64,000 nucleotides of DNA, from NCBI RefSeq assembly GCF_020148105.1, contig NZ_JAHLZE010000037.1, forward strand, positions 48,895 through 112,894, in the 5' to 3' direction. Source of the DNA: Methanobrevibacter sp. TMH8 (GTDB lineage Archaea; Methanobacteriota; Methanobacteria; Methanobacteriales; Methanobacteriaceae). The translations under genes and the position numbers were made by a program. The notes under the pieces were generated by a model. The model did not search any database. It saw only the letters and a program-made list of their open reading frames with translations, and was not told where the DNA came from. Positions 29,531-39,362 of the stretch are shown in pieces (position 1 is the stretch's first letter; each line of letters opens with the position of its first letter).

Positions 29531-30601
29531 GTGATTCAAGATAGTTTAGAAATAATCGAAACAATATTATATAAAGGAAAAGAAGGTGCAGTTAGTGTTG
29601 AAGTTATTTTGGGGGATGAAACATTATGGATAAATTTGAATCAATTAGCTCAGCTATTTGGAAGAGATAAATCTGTAATATCTAGACATATAAAAAATAT
29701 TTTTGATGATGAGGAATTGCTAGAAGATTCAACTGTTGCAAATATTGCAACAGTTCAAAATGAAGGAAAACGTAAAGTTGAAAGAGAAATCACATTTTAT
29801 AATCTTGATATAATAATAGCTGTAGGATATCGTGTTAACTCTAAACAAGCTACACAATTCAGAATATGGGCTAGTGAAATATTAAAAGAATATATTATCA
29901 AAGGATATGCTTTAGATGATGAATTATTGAAAAAAGGCACCCGTTTTGGAAAAGATTACTTTGATGGCTTACTTGAGAGAATAAAAGAAATAAGGGCATC
30001 AGAAAGAAGATTTTACCAGAATTTAGAAAATCGAAGATTTTTTAACGTTTAAAAACTTTCAGTTTTTAAACGAATCACAGATCTTTATGCAACAAGCTAT
30101 GATTATAACCCTAGCTCTGAAATATCTCAAGAATTCTTTGCTATGGTTCAAAATAAATTACATTTTGCGGTTTCAGGTAAAACTGCTCCAGAATTAATAG
30201 CTGAAAGAGCAAGTAGTAATAAGTATAATATGGGTTTAAAAACATGGGAAAAATCACCTAAAGGAAAAATAATTTCAAAAGATGTTATAATTGCTAAAAA
30301 TTATCTTGATGAAGATGAATTAACTGAATTAGATATTATTGTTAGTATGTATTTAGATTATGCTGAAAACCAAGCTAGAAGACATAAACCTATGTATATG
30401 AAAGATTGGGCTTTAAAATTAGATAAATTCTTAGAGTTTAATGAATATGATTTGCTAAAAGATAAAGGAAATGTTAGTAAATATGATGCTGATAAAATAG
30501 CTAAAGACGAATATGAGAAGTTTAGAATAATTCAAGATAAAGAATATAAATCTGACTTTGATAAATTTCTTGAAAAAACTAAAAAACTTACAAAAGAATA
30601 A
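29531..30601 (+). pseudogene. rhuM: RhuM-family gene interrupted by an in-frame palindrome with a stop
   Basis: A RhuM-family protein (a group named after a Salmonella virulence-region gene, function unclear) is encoded in one frame. The N-terminal half (WINLNQLAQLFGRDKSVISRHIKNIF, then IASEILKEYIIKGYALDDELL-like sequence) ends at a TAA at 30050. The same frame resumes with RITDLYATSYDYNPSSEISQEFFAMVQNKLHFAVSGKTAPELI and runs to 30601. About 17 codons between RRFYQ and RITDLYAT look inserted and include a perfect 12-bp inverted repeat. The start is GTG at 29531 with AGGTG upstream. Unless the stop is bypassed, the product is truncated at 173 residues; an internal ATG at 30143 could start the second part. 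Confidence 0.8.
30046..30072. repeat. Perfect 12-bp inverted repeat inside rhuM
   Basis: CGTTTAAAAACT (30046-30057) and AGTTTTTAAACG (30061-30072) are perfect complements around a 3-nt loop (TTC). The stem contains the TAA stop that ends the first half of rhuM. The adjacent GAAGATTTT occurs at about 30007 and again at about 30033, as if a short stretch was duplicated at insertion. It resembles a tiny palindromic insertion unit. Confidence 0.85.
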
Positions 30602-30649
30602 TTTTTAAGATATATGATTAAATATTTATTTAGATTATTTTTAATCATA

Positions 30650-31174
30650 TCATTCTAAAACATACTGAAAGTCCCAGAAAGGAATTCCATTAATTTCGCC
30701 CTGTGTTAAATGTTCAATTTCATGAGAAGTTCCATAAGCAGCTGGTCCAAAGAAATTTAATGGTCCTTGAAGGTGTTTAACAGCTATTTTCATTTCTTTT
30801 GGATTTAATGTTGCTTCAAGAATGTATTCTCCATTAACTGTAGTTGAATAAGGTCTTTCTACTAATTCTCTTTCATTCTTATTTCCACATTTTTCCATTC
30901 TATAAATTTTACCTTCTTCAGCTAAAATTTCTGGGTTTACAAAGAGATATATCTTTTCTAATGTGTATCCTATTTTTGTTTTATCATTATATTCAGTTAT
31001 CTTTTCTTTTATAGACATTAGATTTTTTGAGTTTTTTTTCACACTCCAATCTCCTCCAAACCTAACTGAAAAGAAAAGTGGTAGAAAAACTTCTTCTGGA
31101 AGATCTAATGCTTTGATTATTTCTTTTTCCTTTATTGTAAATTTAAGGATTTTTTTTATATCTTCTTTTTCCAA
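30650..31174 (-). CDS. Peptide-deformylase-like metalloprotein, divergent
   Basis: A 174-residue protein whose C-terminal half resembles peptide deformylase: FVNPEILAEEG (78-88), a cysteine at 96 in MEKCGN where the enzyme has EGCLS, RELVERPYSTTVNG (102-115) and HEIEHLTQG (151-159) with the metal-binding H-E-x-x-H. The first deformylase motif (GxGxAAxQ) is not recognisable. Archaea start proteins with unformylated methionine, so the natural role is unclear; a different amidase or peptidase activity is possible. The start is TTG at 31174 with AGGTG 5 nt upstream. It stands alone with an A/T-repeat promoter region. Confidence 0.6.
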   Translation of the reverse strand: MEKEDIKKILKFTIKEKEIIKALDLPEEVFLPLFFSVRFGGDWSVKKNSKNLMSIKEKITEYNDKTKIGYTLEKIYLFVNPEILAEEGKIYRMEKCGNKNERELVERPYSTTVNGEYILEATLNPKEMKIAVKHLQGPLNFFGPAAYGTSHEIEHLTQGEINGIPFWDFQYVLE

Positions 31175-31356
31175 ATTAACACCTATTTTTGTTTTATTTA
31201 TTAATAAAATAGATATTACGATATTTTATATCATATTATACTATATTATACTATATTATAACGTTTGATATCATAAATAAAAAATAAAACTATTAAAAAT
31301 AAATATTAAATAAATATTAAAAATAAATTTATAGAATAAATATATAGAACATATTA

Positions 31357-31821
31357 TTATTCTAAAGGCATTATAATTTCAGTTAATAATTTATCTTCTG
31401 AAATTTCTTCAGGACTATTGTAATAATATTCTAAAAATGTTCCATTTGTAGTTATGTTATTATCTTCAATCCATTTAATTATTTTATCATAACTTTCTCC
31501 CATTTCTTGATAAGCTCCTTGATATATGGCCCAAACAACTTTCATCTCATCAATATAGCTGAATTCTATATCATCTTTCCCCGGTAACTCTTTATAAACA
31601 GGAAAACCTATTTCAACTTTCAGATTTTCCATATCCATATTAAAATATCTTACAAATGGTATATCTTCAGGATATTCTCCAATTTCTTCTAGATAATTTC
31701 CTATTTTTTCATAACATTCTCCTATTAATATAGGTAATGTTTCCATATTTGTTGTGGTTTTAATGGAAATTACAGGCTTTTTAGCTTTTTTCATTAATTC
31801 AATACGTGAAACAAGTGGCAT
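31357..31821 (-). CDS. GyrI-like / AraC effector-binding domain protein
   Basis: A 154-residue stand-alone effector-binding domain of the GyrI/SOUL-like fold. Seen are RIELMKKAKKPVISIKTTTNMETLPILIGECYEKIGNYL at the N-terminus, FNMDMENLKVEIGFPV in the middle and VWAIYQGAYQEMGESYDKIIKWIEDNN followed by FLEYYYNSPEEISEDKLLTEIIMPL at the end. Such domains bind small ligands or, in GyrI, gyrase; no DNA-binding part is attached. AGGAAG precedes the ATG. It is a single-gene unit 100 bp upstream of cpgS on the same strand and might be read with it. Confidence 0.85.
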   Translation of the reverse strand: MPLVSRIELMKKAKKPVISIKTTTNMETLPILIGECYEKIGNYLEEIGEYPEDIPFVRYFNMDMENLKVEIGFPVYKELPGKDDIEFSYIDEMKVVWAIYQGAYQEMGESYDKIIKWIEDNNITTNGTFLEYYYNSPEEISEDKLLTEIIMPLE

Positions 31822-31921
31822 TTTAATACTTCCTATTTTAAATAATTTCTATTTTCAATACTCGCTATTTAAATAATTTTTATTTTCAATAATTCTTATA
31901 AAAATTATTATTTGTCCTATT

Positions 31922-33307
31922 TTATTGTTTATTTCTGTTAAAATTTTCAATAGCTCCATCTACTATTTCTATTATAGATTCATCAAGATCAGGATAGCTA
32001 TTATCAATAGGTATTGGGATATTGTCACAATAAACAACTTCAAGACCTGCTTTAAGTGAATCTTTTGTAGCTACATCTACAGCAGCTGCTTTAAGCTCAG
32101 TAAGCATTACATCGACATGATCTATATATTTTTCAATATCTTTTTGTAATAATGGTCTATTTGAAAGATGTGGTGTAGTTCCAATAACTTTACAACAATA
32201 ATTTTTCTCAAGGTGATTTACTAAAACGTCTTTTATCTCATCAGGAGCTGTAGTTGCAAATAATACATTTTTACCACTAATGTCTCCAAGAGGTTTTGGT
32301 CTAAATACTGTTGATATAATCTTTGCATCAGGATTTATTTCAGAAATAAAGTGTTCTATTGCTTTTATCTTAGCTGGATTTGACATTGGTTCTTCACACA
32401 TTGTGATAATAACAAGGTCTGCTAAATTAGCTCTGAATGGTCCGAAAAAGTTAGTAATATTTATTAAGGGCTGATTTGCACCAATGAGAGTTATGTGTTT
32501 ATCAGTTTTTATTGGAGGAATAGCTGCTCCACTTCCTTCAAATATTATGAACTTTGATTCTACAGTATTAGCTATTTCTGCTCCTTTTTTCATGTTTGTC
32601 ATGAAAACATCACCAGACATTCCTCCTCCACATCTTCTACAACCAATAGTAAGAATTCTACTCATAAGAGCATCTTCCCAATGGTCTGATGCTGCATGAA
32701 CTCCTTTGTCTGATTGTTCCATTAAAAATTCAGGAGTGATTTCCATTTCATCTCCTCTGACAATTTCTGGTTCTTCTGGACCTCCACGTCCCATAGCTAC
32801 TACACAAGGATCATAGCCATTTTCATCAATCAAACGAGATGCAAAAGCAGATACTGCTGTTTTACCGATTCTTTTTCCAGTTCCAAGAATTTTTAGAGAT
32901 GGTTTTTTAGGAATATCATATTCGGTTAATGGTTCAAATTCAAAATCAGGACCTCTATATGTCACTCCTTCTGAAATTACTCTTGAAGCTATTTTAAAAC
33001 GTTTTGAATAATCTAAAACAGGTTCATCACTTAAATCCATTACTACGTCTGCATCATACTCTCTAATCATTTCTACAATTAAATCATAGGGGATTTTATT
33101 TTCATCAGGACCAAAGTGTACAGGCATTCCCATCATTTTAGCATAGCTTTCAGGATCATCGGTTCTTAATTTTTCTGTTCCCCCAATGAATACCATGGCT
33201 ACTACATCTATATGTTCTAAATTATTTAATATTTCAATTGCAGATTTAGTTACTGGTAAATAATGTTCTCCATCAACTAAACAAACCATTTTTTCCATAT
33301 TTTTCAT
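31922..33307 (-). CDS. cpgS: Cyclic 2,3-diphosphoglycerate synthetase
   Basis: This enzyme closes the intramolecular phosphoanhydride of 2,3-diphosphoglycerate using ATP to make cyclic 2,3-diphosphoglycerate, a potassium counter-ion and phosphate store typical of Methanobacteriales. The protein of about 461 residues opens [18 protein letters not shown] and carries an ATP-binding [22 protein letters not shown] loop near 145-166, [11 protein letters not shown], and [21 protein letters not shown] near 225-245. The length matches the known Methanothermus enzyme. I use ATG 33307 with GTGGT upstream rather than the GTG at 33316. It is a strong lineage marker. Confidence 0.93.
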   Translation of the reverse strand: MKNMEKMVCLVDGEHYLPVTKSAIEILNNLEHIDVVAMVFIGGTEKLRTDDPESYAKMMGMPVHFGPDENKIPYDLIVEMIREYDADVVMDLSDEPVLDYSKRFKIASRVISEGVTYRGPDFEFEPLTEYDIPKKPSLKILGTGKRIGKTAVSAFASRLIDENGYDPCVVAMGRGGPEEPEIVRGDEMEITPEFLMEQSDKGVHAASDHWEDALMSRILTIGCRRCGGGMSGDVFMTNMKKGAEIANTVESKFIIFEGSGAAIPPIKTDKHITLIGANQPLINITNFFGPFRANLADLVIITMCEEPMSNPAKIKAIEHFISEINPDAKIISTVFRPKPLGDISGKNVLFATTAPDEIKDVLVNHLEKNYCCKVIGTTPHLSNRPLLQKDIEKYIDHVDVMLTELKAAAVDVATKDSLKAGLEVVYCDNIPIPIDNSYPDLDESIIEIVDGAIENFNRNKQ

Positions 33308-33811
33308 AAAAACCACTTTTTTGATTGTTATATTTTTTAGATTATTATTTTAATACTATTGATTATTATTAATATTTTAATATATCTATATATATTTTAG
33401 ACTATAAATTTTTAGACTATAAATGACTTTTTATTAATGTATTTTGATTTGATGTTTTTTTATTTTGATTTGATGTTTTTTTGTTTAATAATTGAAAGGA
33501 CAAATATAAATATTTTAAATTATATAGTAACATTCAATTAAACCTACATAATATTTTGTAATATTTTATTAATTATATACTAAATTATTAAATTATTAAA
33601 ATATCAAATATATTCTAGTATTCAACATTCTAACATTGGACTTAGTATATATTGAAATATATTATTATATTAATGTATTAAAATATATTTTTGGGTGTTA
33701 AATGGGGGATTGAATAATATTAAAGAAGTTAAAAGTGTTAAAAATATTCAAAATGTTAAAAATATAGCAGAAAAAGGAATTTTTAAAGATAAAGTTTTAA
33801 ATGGTGTTAGT
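33308..33811. promoter_or_regulatory. Divergent intergenic region upstream of cpgS and fprA
   Basis: About 500 bp between the reverse cpgS and the forward fprA. Direct copies of TTTTGATTTGATGTTTTTT occur at 33442-33481. The last 117 bp (33695-33811) are open in the fprA frame and contain GGGGGA at 33704, so a longer protein or a short leader is possible. TATA-like sequence is abundant (33650-33690). Confidence 0.45.
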
Positions 33812-35035
33812 ATGAAAGCAGATGCATTAAAAATTAGTGATGGAGTATATTGGGTAGGAGTTCTTGATTGGGATTTAAGAGATTATCATGGATATACCCT
33901 TGATGGAACTACTTACAATTGTTACCTTGTATTTGGTGAAAAAAAAACAGCTTTGATAGATAATACTTATCCAGGATCATCTGCTCAGTTATGGGCAAGA
34001 ATATATGATGCTTTTGAACAAGAAGGAAAAGAACCTAAAATTGATGTGATTATTCAAAATCATATTGAGAAAGATCATAGTGGTTGCTTAACTGAATTCA
34101 CCAAAAAATTTCCAGAATTAGAACTTTATTGTTCAATTAAGGCAGTATCTGGTCTTAAGAATCATCTTCCAGCTTTAGCTGATTTTAAAATGAACCCTGT
34201 TAAAACTGGAGAAACTGTTGAACTTGGTGGAAAAACTTTCACATTTTTAGAAGCTCCAATGTTACATTGGCCAGATAGTATGTTTACATTCTTAGAACAA
34301 GATGGAATTCTCTTTTCTAATGATGCATTTGGTCAACATATATGTTCTAGCTATAGATATGATTATGAAATTTCAGAAGATATATTAATCCAGCATGCTC
34401 AAAAGTTTTATGCTAACTTAATTACTCCTTCATCTCCTCTTGTACTTAGAAAACTTACTGAAGTTGTAGAACTGGGTCTTTTTGAAAAAATCAATTTAAT
34501 AGCTCCGTCTCATGGACAATTATGGACTGACCCCTTAAAAATTATTGCTAAATATCAAGAATGGGGTTCTGGAGAGTGTAAGAATAAAGTAACTTTTTTA
34601 TATGATACTATGCATTACTCTACTCAATCAATGGCTCATGCAATGATTGAAGGGGTTATAAGTGAGGGAATGGAAGCTAAAGCATATTTTTTACACACCG
34701 ATGATAGAAGTGATGTTGTAACTGATGTTTTAGATAGTAAAGCTATTTTTGTTGGTAGTCCTACTATGATGAACAATCCTTATCCTAGTTTAGGGGATTT
34801 AATCTATTACTTCAATGCTCTTAGCTTTAAAAAGACCGGTTATCAAAAAAAGGCTGTTGTATTTGGTTCTAAAGGTTGGGGTGGTGGGGCTACTAAAAAA
34901 CTTACCTCAGACCTTGAAGGTGCAGGTTTTGATGTTGTAGAACAATATGATTTAACTTATATCCCTACTGATGAAGATATGGAAAAATGTTATAATATTG
35001 GAAAAGAAATAGCTAAGCAACTAAAAGATGAGTAA
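33812..35035 (+). CDS. fprA: F420H2 oxidase / A-type flavodiiron protein
   Basis: FprA reduces oxygen to water with reduced F420, protecting methanogens from oxygen. The 407-residue protein has a metallo-beta-lactamase-like diiron domain with the ligand string HIEKDHSG near residue 83, later D and H ligands in LFSNDAFGQH and LIAPSHGQLW, and a C-terminal flavodoxin domain beginning FLYDTMHYSTQSMAHAM with GSKGWGGGATKKL. I start it at ATG 33812 (GGTG upstream) because the family begins MKADAVKI; the open frame extends 39 more residues upstream to a GTG at 33695. The length agrees with the family. Confidence 0.9.
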   Translation: MKADALKISDGVYWVGVLDWDLRDYHGYTLDGTTYNCYLVFGEKKTALIDNTYPGSSAQLWARIYDAFEQEGKEPKIDVIIQNHIEKDHSGCLTEFTKKFPELELYCSIKAVSGLKNHLPALADFKMNPVKTGETVELGGKTFTFLEAPMLHWPDSMFTFLEQDGILFSNDAFGQHICSSYRYDYEISEDILIQHAQKFYANLITPSSPLVLRKLTEVVELGLFEKINLIAPSHGQLWTDPLKIIAKYQEWGSGECKNKVTFLYDTMHYSTQSMAHAMIEGVISEGMEAKAYFLHTDDRSDVVTDVLDSKAIFVGSPTMMNNPYPSLGDLIYYFNALSFKKTGYQKKAVVFGSKGWGGGATKKLTSDLEGAGFDVVEQYDLTYIPTDEDMEKCYNIGKEIAKQLKDE

Positions 35036-35308
35036 ATATTTCAATTTTAGAAAAGAAGGAAATTTTTGGATTTATACTATAATTTATAAATCTTAAATTT
35101 GTTTTTATTCTATTTATTTTGTTTATTTCTTTATTTTTTATTTCTATATTTCTTTATTTCTTTATTTTCTATTTTATATTTTTATTTTTTATTTATTAGA
35201 TTTTTTTTATTTTAATAATGATTTGGATAAAAATAATTAAGTTGATAATAATTAATAATACATTATATAAAAATAAGTAATTTGATAATAATAATGCGTT
35301 GGTAAATT

Positions 35309-35935
35309 ATGGATAAAAAATTAATAATTAATGCTCGTAAACCAAAAGGAGAACTAGGTTCTGAAATAATTGAGAGAATGAATGAATCTCATGAAAAATT
35401 AGCTCAATGGGGAGTCAGCCACTTAAAAATTAAAGAAAATGATGTTATTTTAGACATTGGTTGTGGTGGTGGAGTAAATGTTAAAAGATTTGCTGAAATG
35501 ATTTCTAAGGGAAAAGTTTATGGTATTGATTATTCTGAAGTTAGTGTTGAAAAATCTTCTAATATGAATAAATTAGCTATTGATGATGGGAAAGTTGAAA
35601 TAATTCAAGGATCTGTATCAGATCTTCCATTTGATGATGGAACTTTTGATATTGTTACAGGTTTTGAAACAGTTTACTTTTGGCCAAATTTCATTGAAGA
35701 TTTAAAAGAAGTTAATAGAGTATTAAAAACTAATGGTGTAATTTTCATTTGTAATGAAGCTGTTGGAGACGAAGATATTCTTGAGGAAATGAAAGAACAC
35801 ATTGAATTGTTAGATATGAAAATTTTTTCCGAGGAAGATTTGTATTCAGCTTTATCTATCTCTGGATTTACGAATATTTCAACATTTAGAAAAGAAGGAA
35901 CTCCTTGGGTTTGTGCTATAGCTTATAAATCCTAA
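35309..35935 (+). CDS. Class I SAM-dependent methyltransferase
   Basis: A 208-residue methyltransferase. The SAM-binding motif I is VILDIGCGGGVNVKRFAE (about 49-66), the acidic end of strand 2 is VYGIDYSEVSVEKS, motif II is IIQGSVSDLPFDDGTFDIVTGFETVYF (98-124) and motif III is EVNRVLKTNGVIFICNEA. The layout is that of UbiE/COQ5-like or SAM methyltransferase family 11 proteins. The substrate cannot be told. It lies about 270 bp after fprA with its own likely promoter, and is followed by another spacer, so it seems monocistronic. Confidence 0.87.
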   Translation: MDKKLIINARKPKGELGSEIIERMNESHEKLAQWGVSHLKIKENDVILDIGCGGGVNVKRFAEMISKGKVYGIDYSEVSVEKSSNMNKLAIDDGKVEIIQGSVSDLPFDDGTFDIVTGFETVYFWPNFIEDLKEVNRVLKTNGVIFICNEAVGDEDILEEMKEHIELLDMKIFSEEDLYSALSISGFTNISTFRKEGTPWVCAIAYKS

Positions 35936-36203
35936 ATTTGTTTTCATTACATTTAGTTATATTTAGTTATATTCCTTCATGCTCATTTATATTCCTTTAT
36001 ATTTATTTATTTCTATTTATTTTATTTATTTTTTATTATATAAAATATTATATTTTATCTTAAAATTTTATAAAAAATAAAAATATATAAAAATTGAAGA
36101 TTTTTGATAAGTTATTTGATAATTGTATATTTATTTAATAAATAATTTTTAAATAAATAATTTTTAGAAAAATATATAAAATATTTAAAATATATTTAAT
36201 AAT

Positions 36204-36413
36204 ATGTCAAAGGAACTTGATGAAGATAAAGCTTTTGAAGCAGCTTTAAAGGGTAAAATGGGATGGAAATGTGCATGTTCTTTGGATATTGTAGATAAAA
36301 AATCTACTTTAATTGAACTTAGATGTAAAAGTTGTGGAAAAACTTTTAAATCAAATGTAAAAAAAGACCTATGTTTTGATTGTAATAAAAAAACAAGAGG
36401 TAAAAATAGATAA
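36204..36413 (+). CDS. Small zinc-ribbon protein
   Basis: A 69-residue basic protein with paired cysteines: CAC near residue 24, CKSCGKTF near 42-49 and CFDCNKK near 57-63. The spacing suggests one or two treble-clef or ribbon-type zinc sites. The N-terminus is acidic and helical (MSKELDEDKAFEAALKGK). I do not recognise the family; such small ribbons often bind nucleic acid or partner proteins. No Shine-Dalgarno is visible before the ATG, so it may be translated from a nearly leaderless message. The frame on the other strand at the same place is a shadow. Confidence 0.7.
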   Translation: MSKELDEDKAFEAALKGKMGWKCACSLDIVDKKSTLIELRCKSCGKTFKSNVKKDLCFDCNKKTRGKNR

Positions 36414-36815
36414 AATTTATTTTTAATCAATATTTAATCAATATTTTAATCATATTTTTTAATCATAGCTTTAACTATATTTTTAACTAAATTTTTTAGT
36501 AATATCTTTTAGTAATATTTTTTACTATATTTTTTAGTCATATTTTTATTTTTAATTACATTTTTAATATAATTTATATTAAATAATAACATTTTTATAT
36601 AACTTCTAACCCATCTATATTATTATGTATTAACTACAAATTTGAAAAATTTGTTTTTTAATTTTATAATTTTGTAAATAAATATATTATAAATAATATA
36701 TTATAAGAATAAATGTATTGCAAATAAATAGCAAATAGATATAGTTATTACAAATAAATATAATTATTACATATAAATTAATAATTAATTGATTTTTAAA
36801 TTATTAGGTGAAATA
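36414..36815. repeat. Intergenic region with T-rich degenerate repeats
   Basis: From 36420 to 36560 a unit like TTTTTTAATCATATTT or TTTTTTAGTAATATTT recurs about eight times at 15-20 bp spacing, suited to termination after the zinc-ribbon gene. The remainder (36560-36815) is A/T-rich with short AATAAATA repeats and holds the promoter of the thermosome gene. No gene is seen. Confidence 0.5.
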
Positions 36816-38483
36816 ATGGCACAGTATAATGGTAATCAACCAATTTTTATATTACCTGAGGATACACAACGTTTCTTAGGTCGAGATGCTCAAAGAATGA
36901 ATATAATGGCTGGAAAAATCTTAGCTGAAACTGTAAGAACTACTCTTGGTCCAAAAGGTATGGACAAAATGCTCGTTGATAGTATGGGTGATGTAGTTAT
37001 TACAAATGATGGTGTAACTATTCTTAGAGAAATGGATATTGCTCATCCAGCTGCTAAAATGCTTGTTCAAATAGCTAAAAACCAAGAAGATGTTGTTGGA
37101 GATGGAACTACAACTGCAGTTATAATAGCTGGAGAACTTCTTAAAAAAGCTGAAGAGTTATTAGATGATGGTATTCACGCAACTGTTATTGTAAAAGGAT
37201 ACAGACAAGCTGTAGCTAAAATTCTTGAAATATTAAATGATATATCTCTTGATGCTAAAGATGAAGATACTCTTATGAAAGTAGCTATGACTGCTATGAC
37301 TGGTAAAGGTTCAGAAAAAGCTAAAGAACCATTAGCTAGGTTAATTGTTGATGCTGTCCTTAAAGTAGAAGAAGATGGTGAAGTTGATAAGAAAAACATA
37401 AATATCCAAAGAGTTTCTGGTGCAAGTGTAGATGAATCTGAAATTGTTGATGGTATTCTTGTAGATAAAGGTAAAGCAGACCCTAGTATGCCTAAAAAGA
37501 TAAAAAATGCAAAAATAGCCTTACTTAAATATCCTTTAGAAGTTAAAGATTTAGAAACTGATGCTAAAATTAATCTCACAAGTCCTGATCAAATTCAAGC
37601 TTTCTTAGAAAATGAAGAACAAATGATTCGTGAAATGATTAATAAAATCATTGATTCTGGAGCTAATGTTTTATTCTGTCAAAAAGGAATAGATGATATG
37701 GCTTTACATTATCTTTCTAGAGCTGGAATATTAGCTGTAAAAAGAACTAAAAAATCTGATATGAATCGTCTTGAAAAAGCTACTGGTGCTAAAATTGTTA
37801 CTAATGTAGAAGATTTAACTTCAGATGATTTAGGTGAAGCTGGAATTGTATATGAAAAGAAAATATTTGACCAAATGATGGTCTTTATAGAAGAATGTAA
37901 AGATCCTAAAGCTGTTTCTATTATTCTCAGAGGAAGCACAAGACATATTACAGCAGAAATTGAAAGAGCTTTAGAAGATGCTCTTGGTGTTGTAGCTGCA
38001 ACTCTTGAAGATGGAAAAGTTGTTATTGGTGGTGGAGCTCCAGAAATTGAAATGGCTCGCCAACTTAAAGAATATGCTGAATCAATTAGTGGAAGAGAAC
38101 AGTTATCTGTAAATGCATTTGCAGAAGCTCTTGAAATTGTACCATCTACTTTAGCTGAAAATGCAGGTTTAGATACTATTAATATTCTAGCAGATTTAAG
38201 AGCAGCTCATGAACAATCTGCATTTATGGGATTAGATGTCTTTGAAGGGGAAGTTACTGACATGAAAAAAGTTGGTGTTGTTGAACCTCAAAGAGTTAAA
38301 AAACAAGCTATTCAGTCAGCTGCTGAAGCTACTGAAATGATTCTAAGAATAGATGATCTTATAGCTGCTAGAGGTGCTCTAGAAGCTGTTGATACAGATG
38401 ATAATTTAGATGATAGTGGTATGCCTCCTATGGGTGGCATGGGCGGTATGGGCGGTATGGGTGGAATGCCTCCTATGATGTAA
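36816..38483 (+). CDS. Thermosome subunit 1 (group II chaperonin)
   Basis: A 555-residue subunit of the archaeal double-ring ATP-dependent chaperonin that refolds cytoplasmic proteins. Seen are the N-terminal [26 protein letters not shown], the ATP-site strings [22 protein letters not shown] and GDGTTTAVI, the [13 protein letters not shown] block, and a C-terminal flexible tail of GGM repeats ending GGMPPMM. The ATG at 36816 follows AGGTGAAATA, a clear start; an in-frame TTG at 36789 is not needed. A second subunit gene lies at 57938, and the two probably form hetero-rings. Alpha or beta identity was not resolved. Confidence 0.96.
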   Translation: MAQYNGNQPIFILPEDTQRFLGRDAQRMNIMAGKILAETVRTTLGPKGMDKMLVDSMGDVVITNDGVTILREMDIAHPAAKMLVQIAKNQEDVVGDGTTTAVIIAGELLKKAEELLDDGIHATVIVKGYRQAVAKILEILNDISLDAKDEDTLMKVAMTAMTGKGSEKAKEPLARLIVDAVLKVEEDGEVDKKNINIQRVSGASVDESEIVDGILVDKGKADPSMPKKIKNAKIALLKYPLEVKDLETDAKINLTSPDQIQAFLENEEQMIREMINKIIDSGANVLFCQKGIDDMALHYLSRAGILAVKRTKKSDMNRLEKATGAKIVTNVEDLTSDDLGEAGIVYEKKIFDQMMVFIEECKDPKAVSIILRGSTRHITAEIERALEDALGVVAATLEDGKVVIGGGAPEIEMARQLKEYAESISGREQLSVNAFAEALEIVPSTLAENAGLDTINILADLRAAHEQSAFMGLDVFEGEVTDMKKVGVVEPQRVKKQAIQSAAEATEMILRIDDLIAARGALEAVDTDDNLDDSGMPPMGGMGGMGGMGGMPPMM

Positions 38484-39362
38484 TTATTTACATCTTTTTA
38501 CCTTCAACTTTTTAATTATTTTATCATATTTTTAATTTTTTCGTTTTTCATTTTCATTTTTATATTTTTTAATTTTTTAATTTTTTATTATTTTATTATT
38601 TTATAATTTTATTTTTCATTATTTTTTTATTTTATTTTTTTACTTCTTTTTTACTTCTTTTTTTTATTATACAAATTTTATTTCTTTATAACTCTTATTA
38701 TATGATTATAATTAGTTTTATAATTTTTTAGCACTTTATCTGTATTTATAGTCTGTTTTATCTTTACATACTTTTTATATAGCTTTATTGTTATGTATTA
38801 TACTTGTTCTATTTTTTATATACGATTTTAAAAATTTATTTAGTTCATTAATATTAATCATTTTTTGTCTTTTTTATGAAATTATTCTTTATTTTATTAT
38901 TAATCATGTATAATCTTTGGAATATTCGTTATACTTTTAATAAGAGCAATATTTAAATAGTTTGAAAAACAAATAAATATTACTCTACTATTTGATATTT
39001 TGATTATAAATTATTATAATATTGTCTTATTTGCTTAATAATGATTTTAATATATTAATAATTTATTAACAATTATTTTAAATAGATTAGAGGCGGATTT
39101 AATGGTTGTGATTTCGAATTTATTAATATTAACTTTTAACATACTTTCGAATTTTCCAATAAATTGACATGAAAAAACTATATTTGTTAATTAGTTATTA
39201 TATTTATTAATTAGCTGTAAATTATTGTTAATTAATTGTTAATATTTAATGAATCTAATAAGAAAATCACAATTTTTGGGGACGTAACTCTATTAGATAA
39301 ATTCTAATAGGTTAAAAATCTATTAATTGAAAAATTAATAGATAACACAGTGAGGTAGTAAT
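38484..39362. promoter_or_regulatory. Long region upstream of wall-hydrolase gene 1, with twin hairpins
   Basis: About 880 bp. The first 150 bp are T-rich and suit termination after the thermosome gene. A promoter candidate is AGCAATATTTAAATAG at 38946-38960, which would give a leader of about 380 nt. The leader ends with two tight hairpins: CTATTAGA/TCTAATAG (39290-39310) and ATCTATTAATT/AATTAATAGAT around a GAAA tetraloop (39318-39343). The ribosome-binding GAGGT begins 9 nt after the second hairpin. No protein gene is seen. Confidence 0.55.

Noticed and set aside
30143..30601. A separate 152-residue gene downstream of a short rhuM
   Set aside because: It is in the same frame as the first part, continues RhuM-family sequence, and has no own ribosome-binding site; a single interrupted gene is the simpler reading.
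36185..36430. Reverse-strand frame over the zinc-ribbon gene
   Set aside because: The forward frame has paired cysteines and sensible composition; the reverse frame is its shadow.
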